DNA of 64,000 nt. It comes from Sphagnum magellanicum. Its lineage: Eukaryota; Streptophyta; Sphagnopsida; Sphagnales; Sphagnaceae. Made by a program: the position numbers and the translations under genes. Shown one piece after another: positions 22,619 to 31,364 of the stretch. The stretch is taken from the NCBI GenBank assembly GCA_021904315.1, contig CM038926.1:2450718-2514717 (forward strand), read 5' to 3'. Under the pieces are notes generated by a model. It saw only the letters and a program-made list of their open reading frames with translations. It was not told where the DNA came from and ran no database searches. How positions within the stretch are numbered: the stretch's first letter is position 1; each line of letters starts with the position of its first letter.

Positions 22619-24898
22619 TTAGTTCGAGTCAACAGCACCAGCTTCCTCAGACCTCGCATTGCTGTCCTGATGTGCATCATTATGCATTAGTCCTTGGGCA
22701 GCAAGTATCAGTTCCAGCTGCTGCTCCTTGTTATAGTACCTTGTTCCTCTTCTACAGACGATCTGTTTGCCCTTGGAGGATTCCGAGTGCGGGCTCTCAT
22801 CATCTCCTGTCGCTTCGGGGCCTTCATCGAACGAGTCATCTTCCTCATCTGTTAATACTTCCAGCATGCATAGTTGTTGCGGTTCTGGTCTTTGCCTGTG
22901 GTTAATGCCAAAACAACATTCATGGTGCTGCCTCACCACTGCTGTTTGCCTCCTTAGACCAAGCCATTCGGACTGCCTGCCAAACTGGACAGAGAATATT
23001 CCTCCTGTCATGACAACTGAGTTTCCTGGCCCGGAAGTGACGTCTCGAATTTCTTCACAGAAATCATCATCCTCCTGCGCTTCCCCGATTGGGTTTCGGC
23101 TTAGCGCGTCCACATTAGTGTGCTTCATTCCAGGTCGATGCAGGATTTTGAAGCTGAAATCCTGCAGTAGGTCTATCCAGCGTCCCCTCCTTCCATTCGC
23201 ATCAGAGACAGTCGCTAACCACTCCAACGGCTTATGATCTGTCCTTAGGGTGAAATGTGTACGATGGAGGTATTGTCTGAAGTGCATAATGCCCCAGATC
23301 AGTGCATAACATTCTCCTTCCATAGGATGGAATCTCCTTTGCGCAGAGGTTAGTCCCTTGCTGGCGTATGCTATGACTTTTTCCATCCTTCCGTCCCTCT
23401 GAGAGAGGATGGCACCGACTCCTTTCGGTGACCAGTCTACGTCTAGACAAAATGGCTTAGTGAAGTCAAGTCGAGTGAGAACAGGGGCAGCTACGAGAGC
23501 GCTTTTCAGGGTTTCGAAAGCCCTCTGACAACCCAAGTCCCACAAAAAAGAAACATCCCTCTTTGTCAGTTCAAATAAAGGAACAGCCAACCGAGAATAA
23601 CCCCGAATATAGTTTCGATAGTACCCAGTCAATCCTAGAAAAGATCGGACATTTGTGACTGTCCTTGGTATAGGAAAATGTGCAACAGCAGTAACCTTCC
23701 CAGGGTCTGGTCTAGTGCCTTCTTGACTGACCAGGTGCCCTAGGAACGTAATGCTCTTAACAACAAAACAACATTTCCCTGGATTGAGTTTTAGGTTCAC
23801 TTCCCTTAGCTTAGAGAATACTGCCTCCAAGTGCCGAAGATGGTCCTCCCAACACTCGCTGTGGACATTGAGGTCGTCCACGAACACTTTTAGAAACTTG
23901 TCACCCAATTCTTTGAATACCAGAGACATGGTTCTGGTAAAGGTGCTTGTTGCATTCTTGAGACCGAACAACATCACGTTCCAGTCATAGAGCCCTGTCT
24001 TGGTAATCAAGGTTGTCTTCTTCACATCCTCCGAAGCCATGCGTATCTGCCAGAACCCGGATTGCAAGTCCGATGTGGTAAACCAACTGGACCTTCCCAA
24101 TTGGGAAATGACATCTTCGACTAGAGGCATTGGGAATGAATCCCTTCTAGTCTGCAAATTGAGTGGTCTATAATCCCCACAGAATCTCATACTCCCGTCT
24201 TTCTTCATTGGCAAGGTAACCCTGCAGGCATATTCCGAATTGCTCGGCTTCATCTTGCCCAGTCCTACCAATACGTCAATTTGTTGCTTAACCTCAGCTT
24301 CCTCCCAGTAGGACAATCGTCCAGGAGTCGCCCTACAGGGCACAAATCCCTGAGTGTCAATGGAATGCTCACCCACTGTGCAACATCGAAGTTCTCCCTT
24401 ATTCCAGGCAAATACGTCTCGGTACCTCTCCAACACTCCCCATAGCATTAGTCTTTTGAGCTCATCCAGGCCTGGATCAATTCGCAGCTTTTCACATATG
24501 TCTTCCCACCTCGAATCCTTGTTCGATTCCTTTGTGCCGATAGCTTGGCCCTCTAGAACTTTCCATGATGCATTGTCGTCGACTTGTTGAATCTGTAATA
24601 GCATGGGTACCTCAGGATTGGCCAAGCCCGAGAGAGCCTGCCTTTTTCTCTCCTCATCAGCTACCCATTCAATCCAATCGGCATAATCGTCAGATTCCCA
24701 GATCTCCTCCTCCATGATGCGGTCAGCCTGTTCTTGCAGAGTTAGTTGTAAAATCTGCTCAGGCCCTTCCTGCTGGATCAATTGCTCCAATTCTGTGTCT
24801 TTAAATTCTGTCTCGACACAATCTGACTTGAACACCTGACACTCATCTTCTGAGCCCTCGGATGTATCAGAGTTCGAATCTGATGTTTGTACAGCCAT
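22619..24898 (-). CDS. Reverse transcriptase - RNase H segment of gypsy pol (759 aa open frame)
   Basis: Residues 1-130 are an acidic linker after protease. RT spans about 190-400, with the D-Y-R-P-L-N block at 242, T-S-D-L-Q-S-G-F-W-Q at 275-284, the catalytic F-V-D-D at 339-342 and the F-L-G-H-L-V motif at 385-390. RNase H spans about 480-600 with D488, E529 and D554. Residues 605-759 form an acidic, low-complexity tether before integrase. It is in frame with the protease segment (TAA at 24932-24934 between them) and with integrase (TAA at 22619-22621). Function: copies element RNA into DNA and degrades the RNA strand. All RT catalytic residues are intact, but the surrounding stops leave this a fragment of a polyprotein. 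Confidence 0.95.
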   Translation of the reverse strand: MAVQTSDSNSDTSEGSEDECQVFKSDCVETEFKDTELEQLIQQEGPEQILQLTLQEQADRIMEEEIWESDDYADWIEWVADEERKRQALSGLANPEVPMLLQIQQVDDNASWKVLEGQAIGTKESNKDSRWEDICEKLRIDPGLDELKRLMLWGVLERYRDVFAWNKGELRCCTVGEHSIDTQGFVPCRATPGRLSYWEEAEVKQQIDVLVGLGKMKPSNSEYACRVTLPMKKDGSMRFCGDYRPLNLQTRRDSFPMPLVEDVISQLGRSSWFTTSDLQSGFWQIRMASEDVKKTTLITKTGLYDWNVMLFGLKNATSTFTRTMSLVFKELGDKFLKVFVDDLNVHSECWEDHLRHLEAVFSKLREVNLKLNPGKCCFVVKSITFLGHLVSQEGTRPDPGKVTAVAHFPIPRTVTNVRSFLGLTGYYRNYIRGYSRLAVPLFELTKRDVSFLWDLGCQRAFETLKSALVAAPVLTRLDFTKPFCLDVDWSPKGVGAILSQRDGRMEKVIAYASKGLTSAQRRFHPMEGECYALIWGIMHFRQYLHRTHFTLRTDHKPLEWLATVSDANGRRGRWIDLLQDFSFKILHRPGMKHTNVDALSRNPIGEAQEDDDFCEEIRDVTSGPGNSVVMTGGIFSVQFGRQSEWLGLRRQTAVVRQHHECCFGINHRQRPEPQQLCMLEVLTDEEDDSFDEGPEATGDDESPHSESSKGKQIVCRRGTRYYNKEQQLELILAAQGLMHNDAHQDSNARSEEAGAVDSN

Positions 24899-24931
24899 TC
24901 GTTGCTCCTGAACTCTGTCATCCGTGTGTTG

Positions 24932-26015
24932 TTACTCTGCAACAACCTCAACCTCTCCATAATTCCGCGACTTTATTGGCGGCAAGGTCTCTGAATTTGA
25001 GGCCTGTAACATATTTACCACGGTCAAAGGTAGTACCTCTACATCTGACCCTGGTCCATGTCTTACCTGGATCAGTCCACGCTCCACATCAACTATCGCT
25101 CCTATCTTGATCAGGAAGTCAAGCCCCAAGAGCACATCGTAGCTGTCAGTGTCTACGATCATAAAGGTCCTAGCACACTGCACCCCCCCAGTTTTGACCG
25201 ACACCTCATCAATCCTTCCCATTGCCTGCGTAATCATCCCAGATGCAGTCTTGTAGGTTTCTGACCCAGAGACCAAATGCATCATCCCCATTTCTCTGAC
25301 CACCGCAGCGGCCATAACGGACATGGATGCCCCAGTGTCAACCAATCCCTCAATCAAGTAGCCATTAATCTCAACAGATAGGTGTAAAGTTTTGCTCCTG
25401 TGCGTCTTGTTGACACAAATCCTTCTCAAGTTCGGAGATGCAGACACCAGCGATACCTGCGTCGCCTCTGTTTCTGCATCCCTTTTTCTTCGAGCAACTT
25501 TAACCAAATTCTCCGGCTGCTCCAATTCTCCCGGTATCATCATTACTGTCTCCATCGGAGTCAAGGAAACCTTCCCTTTTATAAAATGGGCGAGGATCTT
25601 CGACCTGATGGAGTTCTCTCGATTCACTGCTCCTCCATCTTCGGCAATCTCAGCTTGTGGTACCACTCCTGCTGGTGTTAATTCAACCGGCATCCTTCTC
25701 CTAGGCACCCGCGTGTATGAGAACACATTCTCATCCCCACAGAGCCTGTTGAGCTGTTGCAACGTCGCCTCCTCATCATTCAACATTATCTCCAAGAAAT
25801 TCGCCGTCCCCGGATGTGCTTTCCCATCCTTATTTCTCTTCCAGCACCTGTCCTTCGAGTGCCCTAGTCCTGAACAAAAGGAACACTTTATACCGCAATT
25901 GTCAATCCTATGCGGCAGACCACATTTGGCACATTTTTGCCGTGGTTCATTTTGCCTTGGACATGATGCGGCCACATGGTCCCTTCCCTTGCAAACCTGA
26001 CATTCTTTAGACTGA
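24932..26015 (-). pseudogene. Zinc knuckles and aspartic protease of the gypsy element
   Basis: In this frame the sequence starts with a CCHC knuckle C-Q-V-C-K-G-R-D-H-V-A-A-S-C. A near-knuckle C-A-K-C-G-L-P-H-R-I-D-N-C (one residue short) and a third, C-S-F-C-S-G-L-G-H-S-K-D-R-C, follow. About 150 residues later comes the protease active-site motif L-V-D-T-G-A-S. The frame differs from the gag ORF (26646-25888), which it overlaps, so the knuckles were separated from the capsid part by a frameshift at about 26010-26035. The frame ends at TAA 24932, in frame with RT. Role: nucleic-acid binding and polyprotein processing. Confidence 0.9.
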
Positions 26016-26646
26016 AAGAAGATGATGGCATGGGATTCGGCAAACCTCCCTTAAAGAAATTGATCAATGTATCATTTAGAGTGGCAACCTGATGTTCCAT
26101 GGTTGCTTCAGCTATTCCCTCCTCCTGTTCCTCCTTGAGAGGCTCGAAGGGGGTTTCTCCTAGCTCACCTAGTACCCTTTCCACTTCACTGGCTGCTCCA
26201 ACCAATTCCTTTATATCAGTGAAATTTCTTACCACACATAGTTTCCGTATCTCAAGCTTCAATTTGGCCAAGAATCTTCTCTTCTGTTCAGCATCTGACG
26301 TTCTTCCCTTCCGAAAGAGTTGATCGAGATGTTCGAAATACCTCCGAACCCACTCTCTGGGTTCCTGTCGAATGGCATCTAGCTTTGCCCTGATATCATC
26401 ATCGTCGACATTGCCGTACTTCTGCAGTATCAAAGTTCTCAATTCGATCCAGTCAGCAGGGGCCGGATTTAGCCTCCTGAGCCACTCCCGTGCTCTGCCA
26501 CGCAGATTAAGTTTGGCAATTTTGAAAAGCTTGACCACGTCAAGGTCACGCACTTCTGCGGCCATTGTGAGCCTTTCGGCCCAATCAATAACGTCTTCAT
26601 GCTCACGCCCCCAGAACAGTTCATCCATACCCTGTGGACTCGACAT
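25888..26646 (-). CDS. Gag capsid-like ORF (252 aa)
   Basis: Opens with ATG at 26646 and shows a retrotransposon-gag (capsid) pattern: W-A-E-R-L near residue 23, W-L-R-R-L at about 55, Y-G-N-V at about 75, then F-x-x-L-D-Q-L-F and L-K-L-E-I-R-K. The last 45 or so codons (after about 26030) are out of the original frame, because the zinc knuckles lie in the neighbouring frame over the same DNA. This is more likely an indel than a programmed shift, since I see no obvious slippery heptamer at the crossing. It would form the virus-like particle. Confidence 0.85.
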   Translation of the reverse strand: MSSPQGMDELFWGREHEDVIDWAERLTMAAEVRDLDVVKLFKIAKLNLRGRAREWLRRLNPAPADWIELRTLILQKYGNVDDDDIRAKLDAIRQEPREWVRRYFEHLDQLFRKGRTSDAEQKRRFLAKLKLEIRKLCVVRNFTDIKELVGAASEVERVLGELGETPFEPLKEEQEEGIAEATMEHQVATLNDTLINFFKGGLPNPMPSSSFSLKNVRFAREGTMWPHHVQGKMNHGKNVPNVVCRIGLTIAV

Positions 26647-26777
26647 TCTTTGAAAGCGTCAAAATTACAAGAGAAATTGCAAAATGTTCACAGACTCACA
26701 GTCTGCAGATAGAAGAAGGAAAATATACAAACATAGACACCTATTTGCTGCAACTTGATCCTAACACCAAGACCGAA

Positions 26778-27432
26778 CTACACACCAAACTCAGATTGAA
26801 TGCCCTCATGCACAGGTGACAAGGGTTCAAAGTTAGAGGGGAAAGTTGAAAATCTTTGTTCATCTGACGACAATTGTTGGAACCGCCATCCCCCAGTCCG
26901 ATTTCTCCATATGCCCCAGCTAATGATGCGGGACTGCGAGCCACTGTGCTCGATTCGAACTAGGCGATCCCCTGGCGCAAACAGATCCTCTACGCCCGGC
27001 ACATACAATCTTATAAAGTGATTTGGCGAGATTTCAGACTTTGGTATCCAGACATCTCCCACCCTGGGGATGCTACTATGCCGTTCTGCAAACTCGGGAC
27101 TTACCCTACGCAAGGTAGGAAGTAAAATAGAAACTGGACTGGAGTTCGAAGGTGCATGTCCACCCCCTGTCTCCATCGACTACCTTCAGCCACACTCTTG
27201 CTCTGGTGAAGTACCCACAGTGGGTAACTTCCACTGCAATATCCCCCGTCCTTGCCTTATCAGAATCTATGCCGACCAACCTGACTACTCCAAATCCTAG
27301 AGCCCTCAGTATTACTGCTCCTCGATGAGGACCCTTCGGCACTGTACTAAAATCAAACCTCCTGATGATGCGATGTTCCCTGATCTCCTAAGCTGACTCT
27401 ATGGGAATATCCTCGTTACTAGAGGAAGACAT
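26778..27432 (-). pseudogene. Extra sense ORF between primer site and gag, unknown function
   Basis: An ATG at 27432 opens a frame starting M-S-S-S-S-N-E-D. It has a TAG at 27390-27388, then stays open to 27106. The neighbouring frame (27176-26778, 132 aa) continues with similar character. Together about 215 codons precede gag on the coding strand of the element. The protein looks globular and beta-rich: V-G-D-V-W-I-P-K, L-F-A-P-G-D-R-L-V-R-I and two W-rich turns. I recognise no domain. Some Ty3/gypsy lineages carry an extra ORF before gag, but I cannot link this one to any of them. Confidence 0.55.
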
Positions 27433-27504
27433 GACCCCTAGTGTGTCATCCTTAAACAGAATACACAGAAACTTTGTAACCCACCACAGTCATATGATCG
27501 ACAA

Positions 27505-27516
27505 GCTCTGATACCA
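27505..27516 (-). other. Primer binding site, initiator-Met tRNA type
   Basis: The minus strand reads TGGTATCAGAGC, the common plant PBS complementary to the 3' end of tRNA-iMet. It overlaps the last 8 bp of the 5' LTR as defined by similarity to the 3' LTR. There the other LTR has TGGTTACA instead of TGGTATCA. Confidence 0.88.
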
Positions 27517-28445
27517 AAAAGAAGGGGGACACGAACGAATCCAAGGCACAAAACTCGCACAGGTACCCGTCTGACCCCTCTTGCCACCACAACTGCATTC
27601 TTTCTAGGACAATCACTCTCAGCTGCTCTCCTAGTATTGCTGCAGTACAATACCACTCTCCCAAAGCACACACTGCAACCTCTAAGCACACAAGCTACTC
27701 CTCTGAAACTGCAAATCTACCGAGACAATGTGCGATTCGGCCCATGACCCTCAGACCGGATCTCTCATCATGTAGCTACACAACTAGATGACAAGACATA
27801 CACAAAACCGAACCCTCAAAACAACTGTTCGATCTTTATTTCATGCCGAATACTCCGACAGCACAAGCATCCATGCTACTGGGATTATCTTGATCTGTAC
27901 TACTACTCCTAGATTCAGAAGCTCGCGTCCGTCAGTTGTAGATCGCAGTGGAAGAGAAAAACAATGCAGACCGACCTAGAACGCTTACTAAGCTTCTGTT
28001 CTTCCTTTCTCTCACAGCATCACCAACAAAAAAACAGATCGACTCCCTTCCATTTGGAGCTCTTCTCCACTTCTATTCCCAACGTCTACATTCTCTACCT
28101 CCTTCCTTACTGGTTCTTCTTCTTCTTCTTCCCCCCCGTTCTATTCTCCACTTCTGTTTAAATTAAGGTCCTACTTATCCTTCGTCTAGCCGTTTCTGGC
28201 TTCTTCCAGAAGCTTGGTTAGCCCTTTGCAGATTATTTCCCTCCAAAGCTCATCAATGAGGCGCCGCAATCCCTCATCAAATTCGCCGTCAAAGAGCCAT
28301 GCATTCCATGCAAAGGAAATACCATCAACACAAAATCAGAGATCCGCCGTCACTCTCCATCAGAGGCGGCCAAACCGTCCCCTCGTTCACACATCAAGTC
28401 CAGTCTAGAGAGTTTTCTGGAACGGTCACCCATTGTCCGGCTACA
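27509..28445 (-). mobile_element. 5' LTR of the gypsy element
   Basis: 937 bp. It runs from the primer-site side (27509) to GGCTACA at 28445, followed by ATGG. It has the same length as the 3' LTR, with about 28 substitutions and no indels. This LTR lies outside the duplicated unit and so occurs once in the window. Confidence 0.95.
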
Positions 28446-28747
28446 ATGGGTTGTAAGAATGACTTCTACCTTGTAATGATTAAAACACACATCAAGGAAA
28501 ATCCAAAGTTTCATAAATTGTCCCCACATGAAATAATTTTTATTTGAAAGGAAATTTAATACCTATTACCTATTTGGAAGATAATTTAATATATCATTGC
28601 TTTCAAAATGATCTCGAACTTTATATGTTTTTTGGGAATGCTCAATCAAAGCATCCTTTTCATCTATGAAATTCTACAAAAGAATTGGGTTTTTTGCGAT
28701 TGGAATTCCATATTGGCTTGTACACATTATATGGTTGCCAAATAGAG

Positions 28748-28749
<2 letters not shown>

Positions 28750-28779
<30 letters not shown>
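28750..28779. repeat. (TA)n microsatellite
   Basis: An uninterrupted TA dinucleotide run of about 15 units. Confidence 0.98.
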
Positions 28780-28781
<2 letters not shown>

Positions 28782-29468
28782 TGTTTCATCTATGTTTGAG
28801 AATATCTATAGTTAAAATGTTAATGTACATGTTTTTTGGAAACATATTTCAAATTATATAATTGGATATTTTCATAAATAATTTATGTTGATGTTGCTTA
28901 TATTAAAATGGTTCTATTAGTATTTGATCAATCCTTTCAATTTTATCAGTTTAGCAACCTGACACACAAATGTATATAATTATTCATATTGTCAATACTT
29001 TTAATGATTGTTGTGCCATGTAGTGAAGAATTATACCTATCAATATTTAAACAATACCTAAACAATATATAACAATATATAACAATACATAACAATTTCC
29101 AATAAAGTTGGTGTCTACTTGATAACGAATTTCAAATTGAAATAGTGAATAACCACATTAAGAGATGGAATTTTATTTTACATATTTGTTACAATTGAGA
29201 TCAATCTTGGGTGGAACGTGTTTTTCAATTATGAATGTAATATTCATTATATTTGAAGCCATTTCCCAATTGTCTTGTTTCTAAATGGCCATACATATTT
29301 CATATTTCTTTCTATATCTTACATTACATCAGTGTTCAACATATTTTTGTGGAATCTGGTGTCAACTATTTTATCTAAAGTATGTTTCATACAATGAATA
29401 AAATTTCCATCCTAGCTCAATTCATATACACATTTCCAAGATTGTAGTGGGCAAAAAAAATTCAATTT

Positions 29469-29578
29469 CACTACTACAATATGTGGGTGCAGTTCATTAG
29501 TCCTCGTTCACTAGACCAGTGAATTCACTCAAAATCCAGTGAAATACTTGGCGTATAGCGACACCTTTTGTTGTAGTG
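29469..29578. mobile_element. 110-bp CACTA-type MITE
   Basis: The left end begins CACTACTACAATA and the right end reads TTTTGTTGTAGTG, giving inverted termini starting CACTAC. The 3 bp on each side are TTT (29466-29468 and 29579-29581), the target size expected for CACTA elements. It is too small to code for anything and must have been moved by a transposase supplied elsewhere, possibly from a relative of the relic at 7546-9650 (inference). Confidence 0.72.
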
Positions 29579-30878
29579 TTTCAAGTTGGATTTGTTAGTT
29601 CGTTTGATGGTCTTGCAAATCACTTTCCCATGGTTCTATTTCAATTGTAGTTGTTCAAACAAACATAACTTTCATTTGTCAACTCCTAAAAGAAAATTTA
29701 AAATGCATTGTTCGTTAAGCGACCATGATAAAAAAACCAAACACACATAAACAAATACACATCCTACACTAGTTCATAGTTATGACATTCTTCATTTTGC
29801 ACATTAAAATTCTTTAAAATTCTTCATTTAGCACCTTGTCATAACATTCTTTATTCGCGAATGTTTACCAAATTACACTGGTTGATCTATAAATTTTTAA
29901 AAAATTCTTTAAAATTCTTGCTTCTTTGGGCTTCCATAACATTCTCGCACCAAGAATGTCATAACTATGCACTAGTTCGTCTCTTTCATTTCAATAATGT
30001 TGATTCATTTTGAGGTCTTACAAATGACATTCGTATAGTTTTTTAATATTTTTTCATGGTTTTGAAATGTCATTGATGTCAATGGCCTTGTCTATGGTAA
30101 TATTGTGGAGAACCTTTGACAATTGGACCTGGTTCAGCATCCACTCCTTTGGATGATTCTACCATAGCTTTTGGCATTTCGGCATTATCATCACTCCAAG
30201 ATCCTTGCATTCTAGGTGGAGTCTAAAGGTTTGCTTTCACCCGTGGCATTGTTGCATCTATCTTCCTACAATAAAAAAATGTTGATGATTCATACTCATC
30301 TTCCTCTGGGTCACTTTGGTTCTCTGGTCACTTTTTGTTGATGACAATCTCAAAGGAATTATTAAGGGAGTAGTTATTAGTGGTAATAGTTAGTTAGTAT
30401 AATTCTATTTACTTAGTTGTTGTTTTAGGAATTACTAACTATATTACATAATTTTTTTTATCACTGTTTGAATTTGAATAGAACATAGGACTATTTTCTA
30501 TATATTTGGAAAAGAGGAAAAGATGGTATCATTGTAAAACATTATGTTTTGATGGAGTATGAGATAAGAGCACTTTGATTTCTGGAAAAGCTTCATTTCC
30601 ATAATGAGATTTGTTGTTTTAATGCTTGTTATCATACTTTCATTATTGTATTTTAATTCTGAAACTAGATATGAATAGATCTTAAAGAGAAGATTTTATT
30701 AGTATTAGTTTTATGACATGTTTTAGTCCAAATTAGATTAGAATATAGGATTAGAGATTTTATATTTTGTGATTAAATAAATAAAAATACATTAATTAAT
30801 TATTACCACTAGTAATTACTCCTTTAACATTACCCCACCTGTATTTTGCATTATGTCTCGAAATTCTAGATCAAAAAA

Positions 30879-31364
30879 TTGTTAAGAAATTTAATTGTTT
30901 TTGATCTTGTGATTCATAAATTTGATGCTAGAGATTTGGTATTTACCAGGAATACTTATTTGGAGACACCAATCCCAATAGATAATCAAACTGCTTCAAG
31001 AGACAAGTTTTATAGTTCCAATTTTTTGGGTGTGTTAACCATGGATTATCTCTTGGAGGTTGTAGTATACTGCTTAGAAAGTCCTCATCAAACATATAAA
31101 ACACCATCACGTAGATTTTGTAGTTTTACAAATCGTTTTTTTGTTGCCCAATATCCAACTTGTACTTCATATTCTACATCAATGGACTTCATTTTTTTCT
31201 TTTTGACAATAGGTACAAGCTTAAGTCATGAAGGGTTTAACAAGCCATGTCTATTGTCTTTTTCAAAATGGAGCAAAGCAATTGAGAGTGAAAGATTTGT
31301 GCAGAAAACTCATGGCACCACAAAACAACAATTGATAATGTGTGCACAAAAACCCACAAATTAA
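30879..31364 (+). other. Unassigned 161-codon open frame
   Basis: An open frame this long is notable in such AT-rich DNA. It contains F-T-R-N-T-Y-L-E-T-P-I-P and F-V-A-Q-Y-P-T-C-T-S-Y-S-T-S. Its upstream limit is a TTG; the first ATG is the M-D-Y-L-L codon at about 31038. I recognise no family and see no promoter or splice signals. It may be a fragment of an old element or captured gene. Confidence 0.25.

Larger units (their letters stand above)
7546..23169. repeat. Complete second unit of the 15.6-kb tandem duplication
   Basis: This stretch is bounded on the left by the chimeric junction 7545/7546 and on the right by the point where identity with 1-7545 ends. Its length (15624 bp) equals the copy-to-copy offset at that point, which is what a simple tandem duplication requires. 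The left 8.08 kb (CACTA relic and flank) would have its partner left of the window. The right 7.55 kb is the match to 1-7545. Confidence 0.8.
20362..28445 (-). mobile_element. Complete but inactive Ty3/gypsy LTR retrotransposon (8084 bp)
   Basis: The element lies on the minus strand, so transcription runs from 28445 to 20362. It has two 937-bp LTRs with TG...CA ends, a tRNA-iMet-type primer site, an extra upstream ORF, gag, then protease - RT - RNase H - integrase in the Ty3/gypsy order, and a polypurine tract. Flanking ATGG occurs on both sides (20358-20361 and 28446-28449). By eye about 28 of 937 LTR positions differ, mostly transitions, so the insertion is not very recent. The pol frame is continuous from about 25975 to 21341 except for four stop codons (24932, 22619, 21863, 21617). 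Gag carries a frame break. The copy is therefore non-autonomous as it stands, although catalytic residues of RT and integrase are intact. Confidence 0.95.

Noticed and set aside
25392..26000. 202-codon + strand open frame
   Set aside because: Antisense to the gypsy zinc-knuckle and protease coding region, which has clear motifs.
29055..29095. AACAATATAT repeats considered as a CRISPR-like array
   Set aside because: Units are about 10 bp without spacers; simple A/T repeats in plant DNA.
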